From: Comamonas testosteroni
Lineage (GTDB): Bacteria > Pseudomonadota > Gammaproteobacteria > Burkholderiales > Burkholderiaceae_C
Direction of reading: 5' to 3'
DNA: 64,000 nucleotides
Assembly (NCBI RefSeq): GCF_003569915.1
Contig: NZ_KZ984441.1
Coordinates: forward strand, 62,001 to 126,000
Part shown: one piece after another, positions 8,392 through 17,702 of the stretch
Position numbering within the stretch: the stretch's first letter is position 1
Layout: the number at the start of each line of letters is the position of its first letter
Notes under the pieces: model-generated
Databases searched by the model: none
The model's input: the letters and a program-made list of their open reading frames with translations, nothing else
Told to the model about the DNA's origin: nothing
Translations under genes and position numbers: made by a program

Positions 8392-9570
8392 ATGCCCCGT
8401 CAGCCCGCCAAACCGCCCGTTAAAGCTTTGCCCTTCCCGACCAGCGAATCGGTAAAAGCCGCCAAGGCCCCTGCCACCAAGACTGCCGCAGCCAAAACAG
8501 CAGCAGCCAAGATGCCCGCCGCCAAAACCGCCAAGCCCGAACCAGCTCTGGCTCTGGCCAAGGCTCCAGCCAAGCCCGCGGTAAAAGCAGTGACCAAGCC
8601 TGCTCCAAAAACAGAGGCCAAAACGAAGGCACAAGCCGAAGCAAAGCCTGCCCAACCCAAACCGCAGAAAAAGCCCGAAGCCAAAAACATCTACCCGTTT
8701 GAAAGCCAGCACAAGGCTCTGCGCAAACTCTGGCAGCAATGGCAACCCGGTGAGGCGCGCGACAACCGCAGCGCGCATGGCGATGCGGCAAAGCCTGTGG
8801 ATCTGAAAAAGTTCGATCCCTCGGCCAAGCCCTTCTCATCGGACAAGGGCAAGCAGCATGACAAGGACGCGGTAGCCAAGCTGGCTCTGGAGCTGGACGC
8901 GCTGCAGGACGTGTTCTATGCAGACCGCCGCTTCAAGCTGCTGGTCATCCTGCAGGGCATGGATGCATCGGGCAAGGACGGCACGCTGCGCGGCGTGTTT
9001 GGCCAGATGTCGCCGCTGGGCGTGCGCACTGTGGGCTGGAAGGCCCCGACCGAGACCGAAAAAGCGCGTGACTATCTGTGGCGCATTCACCAGCAGATGC
9101 CCGCCAGCGGCGAGGTCGTGGTCTTCAACCGCAGCCAGTACGAAGATGTGCTGGTGCCCGTGGTCAACGCCTGGATCACGCCCGAGCAGCAGGCCCAGCG
9201 CTATGCACAGATCAATGACTTTGAGCGCATGCTTAGCGAGACGGGCACCATCGTCGTCAAATTCATGCTGCACATCGGCAAGGACGAGCAGCGGCAACGC
9301 TTGCAAGAGCGCCTGGACGACCCGTGCAAGCACTGGAAGTTTGACGAAGGCGACCTGAAAGTGCGCGCCCAGTGGGACGAATACCAGCAAGCCTATGAAA
9401 AGCTGCTGGCCGCCACGCACACGCCCTGGGCACCGTGGACCATCGTGCCCGCAGATTCCAAGACGCACCGCAATCTGATGATCGCCACCGTGCTGCGTGA
9501 GGTGCTGAGCAATCTGGAACTGCGCTACCCGCCGGGCGCGCCTGCGCTGGACAAGATCAAGGTGAAGTAA
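8392..9570 (+). CDS. PPK2-family polyphosphate kinase with H1-like tail
   Basis: Phosphotransferase that uses polyphosphate to phosphorylate nucleotides (or the reverse). The catalytic domain spans about residues 100-385: Walker A GMDASGKDG with Lys195, the PPK2 Walker B-type motif VVFNRSQYEDVLV, and the lid segment that follows. The FNRSxYEDV form and single domain suggest the nucleotide mono/diphosphate kinase classes, but the class cannot be fixed by eye. The oddity is the first ~98 residues, a low-complexity Ala/Lys/Pro tail (AAKTAAAK-type repeats) like bacterial histone-H1 homologues; typical enzymes are about 270-300 residues. Such a tail could bind polyphosphate or DNA. The start ATG 8392 is preceded by AGGAG (8379-8383). 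It is a single gene, with no ppk1 or ppx nearby. Confidence 0.88.
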   Translation: MPRQPAKPPVKALPFPTSESVKAAKAPATKTAAAKTAAAKMPAAKTAKPEPALALAKAPAKPAVKAVTKPAPKTEAKTKAQAEAKPAQPKPQKKPEAKNIYPFESQHKALRKLWQQWQPGEARDNRSAHGDAAKPVDLKKFDPSAKPFSSDKGKQHDKDAVAKLALELDALQDVFYADRRFKLLVILQGMDASGKDGTLRGVFGQMSPLGVRTVGWKAPTETEKARDYLWRIHQQMPASGEVVVFNRSQYEDVLVPVVNAWITPEQQAQRYAQINDFERMLSETGTIVVKFMLHIGKDEQRQRLQERLDDPCKHWKFDEGDLKVRAQWDEYQQAYEKLLAATHTPWAPWTIVPADSKTHRNLMIATVLREVLSNLELRYPPGAPALDKIKVK

Positions 9571-9576
9571 AACGCA

Positions 9577-10098
9577 TCAGGCGGGCTGCGCTGCCGACAA
9601 GCTGGGCAAAGCCGCCTGCTGGTACACGTCATAGTGCTCGGTGGTTTGGCCGCTGACGGCTTTTTCCAGCCGGTGCTTCATCAGCCAGCGGCCATTCACA
9701 CGCTGATAAGTCACGTCGTAATAGCCAACCACTGTGCGCTGGCCAAAGTATTGGGGCGAAGCATTGAACAGCCCCTGCCACTGAAAATGCACACGGCCCT
9801 GCGCCATGTCGCCATCGATCTGCAAGCGCGGCAGATGCATGAAGTGCAGGCCTTTGTAGAAGGCATCGACCTGGGTGCAGAAGGCCGCCAGCTCCTGCCG
9901 GCCCTTGTGCACCAGCCTCGGGCCGGTGCCCACGGCGGCCAGGTCAAACACCCCGTCTTCGGTAAACACTGCGGCCCAGCCTGCGGCGTCACCCGCATCC
10001 CAGGCGCGCGCGTACTCGGCTTCCAGGTCCATGATGGCAAGGCGCGCCTCGGCCTGCTCCAGTCTGGCCTGCAATGCGGCCATATTGATATCGCTCAC
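9577..10098 (-). CDS. SnoaL-like / NTF2-fold protein
   Basis: A 173-residue protein with the features of the SnoaL-like (NTF2) fold: an N-terminal helix with the pattern IMDLEAEYARAWDAGDAAGWAAVF, then TEDGVFD, and alternating strands ending in NGRWLMKHRLEK. The family includes polyketide cyclases, ring-hydroxylating dioxygenase small subunits and many uncharacterised proteins. Without a partner dioxygenase nearby, a specific reaction cannot be assigned. GTG 10098 is chosen because GGGAG lies 8 bases upstream; an ATG five codons later (10083) is an alternative. It lies downstream of, and in the same direction as, the hydratase-like gene that ends at 10295, but 196 bases and a repeat copy separate them, so co-transcription is uncertain. 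Confidence 0.75.
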   Translation of the reverse strand: MSDINMAALQARLEQAEARLAIMDLEAEYARAWDAGDAAGWAAVFTEDGVFDLAAVGTGPRLVHKGRQELAAFCTQVDAFYKGLHFMHLPRLQIDGDMAQGRVHFQWQGLFNASPQYFGQRTVVGYYDVTYQRVNGRWLMKHRLEKAVSGQTTEHYDVYQQAALPSLSAAQPA

Positions 10099-10238
10099 TG
10101 CGGAACTCCCTCTGTGTCATCAAACGCTGCTCAAGCGCCTGATTGGAGAGTTCTTTGCACGATTCACGCCCCCGGAATTTCCTGCTTTTCAAAACGGGCA
10201 GCTGTTCACAGTATGACGACTGAATTTTGAGCTGAATT

Positions 10239-10282
10239 GGCCTCTAGTCCATGATTCATATAGGCATACAGCTATCAAATCA
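10239..10282 (-). repeat. AT-rich dispersed repeat, copy 2
   Basis: In minus sense it reads ATTTGATAGCTG...CATGGACTAGAGGCC and closely matches the copy at 14521 (about 33 of 38 positions by eye). It lies 12 bases after the stop of the hydratase gene, in sense orientation. Confidence 0.8.
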
Positions 10283-10294
10283 GGACTTCAGCGT

Positions 10295-11218
10295 TTAGAA
10301 CTGCCAGGCCAGCTGGCCCAGTCCTTCAAAGCGGATCGTAAAACGGTCGCCCTGCGCCAATGGCTGGCAGCCGCTCCAGGTGCCTGTAGTCACCACCGTG
10401 CCTGCGGGCACGCTGCCGTATTCGCGCGCCACATGCTGCAGCCAGTCCAGCAGCAGCCAGGCGGGGTCGCCCAAGCTGTGCGTGCCGGTAAAGCGCTGCT
10501 CGGCGCTGTCATTGATCTGCACGGTGCACACTTGCAGCGCCCAGTCGCGGCCCTGCAGCACATCGGCGGGCAGCCACTCGCCCAGCGCCAGCCCGCCGTT
10601 GCATTGGCCGTCGGCCAGCAAGGCTAGTGCGGGCGCCTTCAGGCCATCACGCCAGCGCACGTCCACCCATTCGATGGCCACGGTCACGCCGTCGATCAGC
10701 GCCAGCGCGCTGCCGGGGGTCAGCATGGCGGCTTGCTCGGCGCTCACATCCTGGCCTATGCGCAGAGCGATTTCGGCTTCTACGCCACGCAGATTGAAGA
10801 CGGCCTGCGGTGCGGGCGCCACGCCCAGTCCTTCATGCACGCCCGCCTCGGGCAGGGGCGCATGCACCAGAGCGGCATCTCGGTGGGGGCCGCCAGACTT
10901 CCAGTAACGCGGCGCGCGGTCTGCGGGCCACCAGCCCCAGACCTGGGCCAGTGCGCGCTGCACGGCGCGGGCGTCGTCTTCGCCGCCCAGCAGCGGGGCC
11001 AGATCAGAGCCCAGCGCCTGCGGCTCACCCAGCTTGCGCGACCACCACAGCGCATCAGCCGTGGCATAGGCGTCTTCATGCAGATCGGGCGCAATCTGCT
11101 TCCAGTCGGGCAGCACCTCTTCCTGCGTCTGCAACTCTGGCGCGAGACCCATGGGAGGCGTGTTGGCAAACGGTGCAGGGCCACACCATCCGCTCTGGCA
11201 ATCTTTGTTTTCAGACAT
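10295..11218 (-). CDS. 2-keto-4-pentenoate hydratase / FAH-fold family protein
   Basis: A 307-residue member of the fumarylacetoacetate hydrolase fold, closest in pattern to the MhpD/XylJ/HpaH hydratases that add water to 2-hydroxy-dienoates. The metal-binding acidic pair is seen in GVEAEIALRIG, and the C-terminus has the typical VVTTGTWSGCQPLAQGDRFTIRFEGLG segment. The first ~75 residues, with three Cys and a Pro/Glu-rich run, are longer than in standard hydratases (260-270 residues). The start is therefore uncertain; ATG 11218 lacks a clear ribosome-binding site and Met23 (11152) is an alternative. No meta-cleavage dioxygenase is adjacent, so its substrate is unknown. It is separate from the hpaH gene of this window. 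Confidence 0.75.
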   Translation of the reverse strand: MSENKDCQSGWCGPAPFANTPPMGLAPELQTQEEVLPDWKQIAPDLHEDAYATADALWWSRKLGEPQALGSDLAPLLGGEDDARAVQRALAQVWGWWPADRAPRYWKSGGPHRDAALVHAPLPEAGVHEGLGVAPAPQAVFNLRGVEAEIALRIGQDVSAEQAAMLTPGSALALIDGVTVAIEWVDVRWRDGLKAPALALLADGQCNGGLALGEWLPADVLQGRDWALQVCTVQINDSAEQRFTGTHSLGDPAWLLLDWLQHVAREYGSVPAGTVVTTGTWSGCQPLAQGDRFTIRFEGLGQLAWQF

Positions 11219-11296
11219 GGGGCAATGATGGCAAATTTCACTTTTCCTTGTCAGACATTCAGCAACTGCCCATCTTGCCCAGAGTCAAATCCATGG

Positions 11297-11315
11297 TTAT
11301 GCATTAAATGCATAA
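11297..11315. promoter_or_regulatory. Perfect palindrome upstream of gdhA
   Basis: TTATGCATTAAATGCATAA is an 8-base perfect inverted repeat with a 3-base centre, about 110 bases upstream of the gdhA start and 80 bases upstream of the divergent hydratase start. It stands out as an A/T-rich island in GC-rich DNA and is a candidate operator. The cognate regulator is unknown. Confidence 0.5.
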
Positions 11316-11427
11316 AGCCGCAAGCAACAAGCCTTGGACAGAAAAAATCGGCCCGAGCACACTGTGCTTCCCGGACGGCAACACCGCAAAATCGTGCTGC
11401 CGAACATCAGTCAACCAGGCTCAAATC

Positions 11428-12711
<1,284 letters not shown>

Positions 12712-12713
12712 GC

Positions 12714-12816
12714 TCCCCCTGAGCGGCTTTGCCGCTTCCCCCTCTCTCTACGCGCTTTGCGCTATGGGAGGGGGACGATGCCTTCGCCGCGAGGCGGCTC
12801 TTGCTCGGCATCTCTG
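12714..12816 (+). repeat. GC-rich structured 3'-end repeat, copy R1
   Basis: Starts CCCCCTGAG three bases after the gdhA stop. It contains, in order, hairpin AGCGGC/GCCGCT, a CCCCCT...AGGGGG stem enclosing an inner GCGC hairpin, outer arms GATGCC (12777-12782) and GGCATC (12807-12812), and between them GCCGCGAGGCGGC and CTTGCTC. The arms covary with the other copies. Confidence 0.85.
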
Positions 12817-12850
12817 GTTTGGATCGCGCCAATTTTTACTGGCGTAAACG

Positions 12851-12881
12851 AAAAAAGCCTTCTGTTTCCAGAAGGCTTTTT
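12851..12881 (-). terminator. Bidirectional intrinsic terminator
   Basis: A perfect hairpin, AGCCTTCTG-TTTC-CAGAAGGCT, is flanked by A6 on the left and T5 on the right. It lies just 3' of the tRNA gene (minus) and downstream of gdhA (plus), and can serve both. Confidence 0.85.
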
Positions 12882-12884
12882 GAT

Positions 12885-12961
<77 letters not shown>

Positions 12962-13130
12962 GTAATTTGTTTGACAAGCTGTTTGCTGTGTCGATGGGCT
13001 GATTGTAGCCGAAATCAGGCTGTCATGCGCAGCAGTTATATGAACTCAATTTAATTATGGCTATTGGCTCTGAAATTTGTCGCCGCTTACAGAGCCCAGA
13101 TGCCAATCTGCGCTCTGTATAGTTGCCCGT

Positions 13131-14516
13131 ATGGCTAAAGACAAAACCACCTTCACCTGCAATGCCTGCGGCGGCACCAGCCCGCGCTGGCTGGGCAAAT
13201 GCCCTGGCTGTGGCGCCTGGAACACGCTGGTCGAAACCGTGGCGGAGTCCGCCTCGGGTGGCAAGAACCGCCTGAGCCAGCCCCAGGGCTATGCCGGTCT
13301 GGCCAATGCCCAAGCGGTGACGCCGCTGTCCGCCATCGAGGCGCAGGACGTGGCCCGCACGCCCAGCGGTATCGAGGAACTGGACCGCGTGCTGGGCGGC
13401 GGCGTGGTGGAAGGCGGTGTGGTGCTGATTGGCGGAGACCCTGGAATAGGTAAGTCCACACTTCTGCTGCAGGCCATGGATGCTCTGCATCGCATTGGCT
13501 TGCCGACTCTCTATGTGACGGGCGAAGAAAGCGGTGCCCAGGTGGCACTGCGCTCGCGCCGACTGGGGCTGGATAACAGCCAGGTCAATGTGCTGGCCGA
13601 GATTCAGCTCGAAAAAATTCTGGCCACAGTGGAGGCCACCCAGCCTGCCGTGGTGGTGATTGACTCGATTCAGACCGTGTATTCGGACCAGCTCTCGTCC
13701 GCGCCCGGCTCCGTGGCGCAGGTGCGCGAGTGCGCGGCCCACCTGACCCGTGCAGCCAAGACCACGGGCGTCACCATCATTCTGGTGGGCCACGTGACCA
13801 AGGACGGCGCGCTGGCCGGCCCGCGCGTGCTGGAGCATATGGTGGACACGGTGCTGTACTTCGAGGGCGATACGCACAGCAACTTCCGCATGGTGCGCGC
13901 CATCAAGAACCGTTTTGGGGCCGTCAACGAAATTGGCGTGTTTGCCATGACGGAGAAGGGCCTCAAGGGCGTAAGCAACCCCAGCGCCATCTTTTTGAGC
14001 CAGCACAGCGAACCCGTGCCCGGCAGCTGCGTGCTGGTGACGCTGGAAGGCACACGCCCCATGCTGGTGGAAATTCAGGCACTGGTGGACCAGGGCGGCC
14101 CCGCTGCGCGCCGCCTGTCCGTGGGGCTGGACCGCGACCGCTTGGCCATGCTGCTGGCCGTGCTCAATCGCCATGCGGGCGTGGCCTGCGCCGATCAGGA
14201 TGTGTTCGTCAACGCCGTGGGCGGCGTGCGCATCAATGAGCCAGCCGCTGACTTGGCAGTGATGTTGGCGATTACTTCGAGCCTGCGAGGCAAGGCTCTG
14301 CCCAAGGGCTTTATTGCTTTTGGCGAAGTCGGTCTGGCCGGCGAGGTGCGCCCTGCGCCGCGTGGTCAGGAGCGTTTGAAGGAAGCGGCAAAGCTGGGCT
14401 TCACCATCGCCATTGTTCCCAAGGCCAATGCGCCCAAGAAGGCCATTCCCGGCCTGACGATTCACGCCGTGGAGCGCGTGGACGAGGCCATGAATATCGT
14501 GCGAGGCATAGGTTAA
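13131..14516 (+). CDS. radA: DNA repair protein RadA
   Basis: RadA (Sms) is a RecA-like, DnaB-type motor that promotes branch migration during recombinational repair. The 461 residues match the family (about 455-460). There is an N-terminal C4 zinc finger (CNACGGTSPRWLGKCPGCG), a RecA-like core with Walker A GGDPGIGKST, the RadA-specific IKNRFG motif, and a C-terminal Lon-protease-like domain (about residues 290-461). ATG 13131 is used; the upstream in-frame codon at 13077 would add 18 residues before the zinc finger and lacks support. It is divergent from tRNA-fMet. An AT-rich repeat copy follows four bases after the stop. Confidence 0.96.
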   Translation: MAKDKTTFTCNACGGTSPRWLGKCPGCGAWNTLVETVAESASGGKNRLSQPQGYAGLANAQAVTPLSAIEAQDVARTPSGIEELDRVLGGGVVEGGVVLIGGDPGIGKSTLLLQAMDALHRIGLPTLYVTGEESGAQVALRSRRLGLDNSQVNVLAEIQLEKILATVEATQPAVVVIDSIQTVYSDQLSSAPGSVAQVRECAAHLTRAAKTTGVTIILVGHVTKDGALAGPRVLEHMVDTVLYFEGDTHSNFRMVRAIKNRFGAVNEIGVFAMTEKGLKGVSNPSAIFLSQHSEPVPGSCVLVTLEGTRPMLVEIQALVDQGGPAARRLSVGLDRDRLAMLLAVLNRHAGVACADQDVFVNAVGGVRINEPAADLAVMLAITSSLRGKALPKGFIAFGEVGLAGEVRPAPRGQERLKEAAKLGFTIAIVPKANAPKKAIPGLTIHAVERVDEAMNIVRGIG

Positions 14517-14520
14517 CTAC

Positions 14521-14563
14521 TAATTTGATAGCTGCATGCCTATATGAGTCATGGACTAGAGAC
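14521..14563 (+). repeat. AT-rich dispersed repeat, copy 3
   Basis: Reads ATTTGATAGCTGCATGCC...CATGGACTAGAGACC immediately after the radA stop, in sense orientation. It is a close match to the copy at 10239-10282. Confidence 0.8.
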
Positions 14564-14659
14564 CAAAAACACTTGAAATGATCTCAATCCAGACCGGAGA
14601 CGAGGGCATACGCACTGACCGCAACGCCCGCCTGCGGCTTGCATAAGACAATCAAGCCC

Positions 14660-15139
14660 ATGAATTTGCGCAATATTCTCGTTCCTCTGGGTCTGATCGT
14701 GCTGGTGATCGCGGCCCATCGGTCGGCGGGCTGGCCCGGCGTGGCAGCCGTGGTCGGCGGCATCATCATGTGGGTGCTGCTGCACTTCACGCGCCTGATG
14801 AGTGTGATGAAAAAAGCGGCAGACCGCCCCATGGGCTATGTGGGCAGCGCCGTGATGCTCAACGCCAAGCTCAAGCCCAAGGTCCCCATGGTGCATGTGG
14901 TGGCCATGACCCGTTCGCTGGGCCTGCGCCAGTCCGAAGAAGGGCAGGAGCCAGAGGTCTACCGCTGGACGGACGGCACCCAGTCCCATGTGACCTGCGA
15001 GTTTGTGGGCGGCCGCCTGATGAAGTGGACCCTGCAGCGCCCTGAACAAAAGGACGAACAGGACAAAAGGGACGAATCTGCAACCCCGCTGGCGGCTCCC
15101 GCAACAACAGGCACCCCATCTGACAGCCCAGCCCCCTAA
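14660..15139 (+). CDS. Conserved small membrane protein, function unknown
   Basis: A 159-residue protein with two N-terminal hydrophobic segments (about residues 5-20 and 27-45: ILVPLGLIVLVIAA and VAAVVGGIIMWVLLHF). A soluble domain follows with the pattern VPMVHVVAMTRSLGLRQSEE and EVYRWTDG...HVTCEFVGGRLMKWTLQRP, and the tail is disordered and charged (Glu/Asp/Lys then Pro/Ala/Thr). I do not recognise a named family; the layout suggests an inner-membrane-anchored cytoplasmic domain. ATG 14660 is used because the frame from 14639 adds only seven residues without a ribosome-binding site. It ends 75 bases before ilvE and may be co-transcribed with it. Confidence 0.7.
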   Translation: MNLRNILVPLGLIVLVIAAHRSAGWPGVAAVVGGIIMWVLLHFTRLMSVMKKAADRPMGYVGSAVMLNAKLKPKVPMVHVVAMTRSLGLRQSEEGQEPEVYRWTDGTQSHVTCEFVGGRLMKWTLQRPEQKDEQDKRDESATPLAAPATTGTPSDSPAP

Positions 15140-15214
15140 AATGGTGTTTTCAGGAGACAAGTGCTGGCACCCGCCGGCACCCGCCCGATATACAAGCCCT
15201 TAGAGGATGGTTTT

Positions 15215-16153
15215 ATGAGCCCTGTTGTTCCCTCGATGTCCGACCGCGACGGCAAGATCTGGATGGACGGTCAACTGGTGGACTGGCGCGACGCCAAGAT
15301 CCATGTGCTGACCCACACGCTGCACTATGGCTGCGGCGCTTTCGAAGGCGTGCGCGCCTACGAGACCGACAAGGGCACGGCCATCTTCCGCCTGGAAGAC
15401 CACACCAAGCGCCTGTTCAACAGCGCCAAGATTCTGCGCATGCAGATCCCCTTCACACAGGATCAGGTCAACCAGGCCCAGATCGAGGTGGTCAAGGCCA
15501 ACGGCCTCAAATCCTGCTATCTGCGCCCGCTGACCTGGATTGGCGACCGCAAGCTGGGCGTGAGCCCCAAGGGCAACACCATCCACCTGATGGTCGCTGC
15601 CTGGGCCTGGGGCGCCTACCTGGGCGAAGACGGCATGGAGCGCGGCATCCGCACCAAGATCTCCAGCTACACCCGCCACCATGTGAACATCACTATGAGC
15701 CAGGCCAAGGCGGTGAGCAACTACACCAACTCCATCCTGGCCAACACCGAAGCGCTGGACGACGGCTACGATGAAGCCATCCTGCTGGATGCCTCGGGCT
15801 TCGTCTCCGAAGGCTCGGGCGAGAACATCTTCGTCATCAAGGACGGCGTGGTCTACACCCCCGACCTGTCCGCAGGCGCGCTCAACGGCATCACCCGCAA
15901 CACGGTTCTGCACATCTGCAAGGACCTGGGCCTGGAAGTGGTGCAAAAGCGCATTACCCGCGACGAGCTGTATATCTCGGATGAGCTGTTCTTCTCTGGC
16001 ACCGCCGCTGAAGTCACCCCCATCCGCGAGGTGGACCGCGTCCAGATCGGCGAAGGCCGCCGCGGCCCCATTACCGAAAAGATTCAAAAGGCCTTCTTTG
16101 ACATCGTCAACGGCCGCAATTCCAAGTATTCCCACTGGCTCACTTTGGTCTGA
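15215..16153 (+). CDS. ilvE: Branched-chain amino-acid aminotransferase
   Basis: PLP-dependent class IV transaminase performing the last step of Leu, Ile and Val synthesis, and the first of their breakdown, with 2-oxoglutarate/glutamate as partner. The 312 residues fit the family. The PLP lysine is Lys165 in QAKAVSNYTNS, followed by the class IV signature around EAILLDASGFVSEGSGENIFVI. The substrate-loop motif LHYGCGAFEGVRAY lies at the N-terminus. ATG 15215 is supported by GAGGA eight bases upstream. It is followed by a GC-rich repeat and then the small zinc-finger gene. The frame upstream to 15161 is leader. Confidence 0.95.
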   Translation: MSPVVPSMSDRDGKIWMDGQLVDWRDAKIHVLTHTLHYGCGAFEGVRAYETDKGTAIFRLEDHTKRLFNSAKILRMQIPFTQDQVNQAQIEVVKANGLKSCYLRPLTWIGDRKLGVSPKGNTIHLMVAAWAWGAYLGEDGMERGIRTKISSYTRHHVNITMSQAKAVSNYTNSILANTEALDDGYDEAILLDASGFVSEGSGENIFVIKDGVVYTPDLSAGALNGITRNTVLHICKDLGLEVVQKRITRDELYISDELFFSGTAAEVTPIREVDRVQIGEGRRGPITEKIQKAFFDIVNGRNSKYSHWLTLV

Positions 16154-16154
16154 C

Positions 16155-16231
16155 CCCCTGAGCGGCGATGCCGCTTCCCCCTGAAGGGGGACGGCATCTT
16201 CGCTGCGGGGCGGCCCTTGCTAGATGCCTCT
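16155..16231 (+). repeat. GC-rich structured 3'-end repeat, copy R2
   Basis: CCCCCTGAG begins two bases after the ilvE stop codon. It has hairpin AGCGGC/GCCGCT, a short CCCCCT/AGGGGG stem, and outer arms GGCATC (16193-16198) and GATGCC (16223-16228), swapped relative to R1, so pairing is kept by compensatory change. Confidence 0.85.
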
Positions 16232-16295
16232 CGCTTGGGCTCCGCCAGTATTTTGCAGACCACGTTTCATTGATAAGCACGAGAAAGATCCCCAA

Positions 16296-16505
16296 ATGAC
16301 CACGAACGCCGTCGTCGAACTGGCAGCCAAAGACCTGAACGCCCAAGGTGGCGTGTTCTGCCCCAGCCCCAAGGCCGATATGAAGCTGTGGAACAGCCAC
16401 CCCAAGGTCTACCTGGACGTTGCCAAGACCGGCGAAGCCAAGTGCCCCTACTGCGGCACCGCCTACCGACTGAAGGCGGGTGAGGTGTTTGCGGGCGGAC
16501 ACTGA
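16296..16505 (+). CDS. Small zinc-finger protein (NDUFS6-like zf-CHCC)
   Basis: A 69-residue protein with the conserved Cys/His zinc site spread over its length. It has an early Cys (VFCPS), then His (NSHPKVYLDV), and CPYCGTAYRL near the C-terminus, ending in a terminal GGH. This is the zinc-finger domain shared with the mitochondrial complex I subunit NDUFS6, common as a stand-alone protein next to ilvE in Burkholderiales. ATG 16296 is preceded by an AGAAAG Shine-Dalgarno-like run. An intrinsic terminator follows, so ilvE and this gene probably end one transcription unit. Its role in bacteria is not established. Confidence 0.85.
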   Translation: MTTNAVVELAAKDLNAQGGVFCPSPKADMKLWNSHPKVYLDVAKTGEAKCPYCGTAYRLKAGEVFAGGH

Positions 16506-16521
16506 TCCCGCACAACTGCTG

Positions 16522-16557
16522 GCACCTGGTTGTTCCCGCGAACGCCAGGTGCTTTTT
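16522..16557 (+). terminator. Intrinsic terminator
   Basis: GCACCTGG (16522-16529) pairs with CCAGGTGC (16544-16551), followed by five T. It closes the ilvE/zinc-finger unit. Confidence 0.9.
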
Positions 16558-16582
16558 CATTTCCGTGCTACAACGCCTGCCC

Positions 16583-17665
16583 ATGCGCATTCTGCATTTC
16601 GTCACCGGAGGCTTTTCCGGAGCCACCCAAGTCGCCATTGACCTCAGTCTGGCGGCATTGCATACCCCAGGCTTTGAAGTTCTGCTGGTACTGCGCCGCA
16701 AGCGCAGTACCGATGAAGCGAAGATCGAAAAGCTGCGCCAGCAAGGTCTGCAGGTTCACGTCGTCTCCAACTGGATGCATGCCATCACGGTCTGGGAACT
16801 GCGCAAAGTCATTCGCAGTTTCAAGCCCGATGTGGTGTTCGCTCATGGCTTCAGCGACCATATTTGGGGGCGCAGAGCCGCCGTCGCAGAAGGCGTTCCA
16901 CGCATCTTCCATGTTGAGCACAACACCCGCGAGCGCTATACCGCGCGAAGGCTGGCGCAATCCCAGGCGCTGATGCCGTATACGGAAGCCTGTATCGGCG
17001 TCTCGGAAGGTGTGCGCACCAGCCTGATCGAACGTGGTTTCGATCCAGCCAAATGCATTGCCATTCCCAACGGCATTGATCTGGAACGGTTTCCCGAGTC
17101 TATTCTCAAGCCCTGGAATGAACGCGAACCAGCCATCATCATGGCTTCGCGTTTTGCAAGACAAAAAGACCATGCGACGCTGATCAAGGCAGTGGCATTG
17201 CTCAAAGATCAAGGCTTGACGCCTAAGCTGTATCTGGCGGGTGGAGGCAAGACAAGCTTTCAACAAAAAGCTCGTGCACTTGTTGCCCAGCTCGGCCTGC
17301 AAGAACAAGTGATTTTTCTAGGCAACGTGAACAACCTTCCATTACGTCTGACGTCAACACAAATATTCGTTCTCTCAACGCACTGGGAAGGAATGCCTCT
17401 GGCCTTGGTTGAGGGGATGGCTGCAGGTTGCGCCTGTGTAGTAACAGATGTCATCGGCGCACGCGAAGTCATTCAACCAAGCATTACAGGCCTTAGAGTT
17501 GCAGAAAATGACGTTGCTGCTATGGCCGACGCCCTGCAACGCTTGCTGGAGAATGCGGATGTTGCGGAAAAGTTTGGACAGGTTGCCCGTCAACAAGCCC
17601 TCGCCGTCCATGGACGAAACCATATGTGGTCTTCTTACCAAGCACAACTACAAAAGCGCTCCTGA
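16583..17665 (+). CDS. Glycosyltransferase, GT4 family
   Basis: A 360-residue GT-B enzyme. The N-terminal domain opens MRILHFVTGGFSGATQVAIDL; the C-terminal Glycos_transf_1 domain includes IIMASRFARQKDHATLIKA, LYLAGGG and the nucleotide-sugar E-x7-E motif in STHWEGMPLALVEGMAAG. It should add a sugar from a nucleotide donor to an outer-membrane or polysaccharide acceptor at the cytoplasmic face. ATG 16583 is preferred over 16565 (six residues longer) because it gives the standard beta-strand start. First gene of the envelope block, 37 bases before the ligase-like gene. From about 17100 on, the codon use and GC content fall below those of the metabolic genes, as is common for surface-polysaccharide loci. 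Donor and acceptor are unknown. Confidence 0.87.
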   Translation: MRILHFVTGGFSGATQVAIDLSLAALHTPGFEVLLVLRRKRSTDEAKIEKLRQQGLQVHVVSNWMHAITVWELRKVIRSFKPDVVFAHGFSDHIWGRRAAVAEGVPRIFHVEHNTRERYTARRLAQSQALMPYTEACIGVSEGVRTSLIERGFDPAKCIAIPNGIDLERFPESILKPWNEREPAIIMASRFARQKDHATLIKAVALLKDQGLTPKLYLAGGGKTSFQQKARALVAQLGLQEQVIFLGNVNNLPLRLTSTQIFVLSTHWEGMPLALVEGMAAGCACVVTDVIGAREVIQPSITGLRVAENDVAAMADALQRLLENADVAEKFGQVARQQALAVHGRNHMWSSYQAQLQKRS

Positions 17666-17702
17666 CTGAAAACCGACATTTCCGCACTCCCACTGGGATT
17701 TC

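Noticed and set aside
10099..10294. Operon between the hydratase-like gene and the SnoaL-like gene
   Set aside because: Same strand but 196 bases and a repeat copy lie between, and there is no functional link beyond loose family association.
13023..14465. A 480-codon open frame antisense to radA
   Set aside because: RadA on the plus strand is certain; the frame is a shadow.
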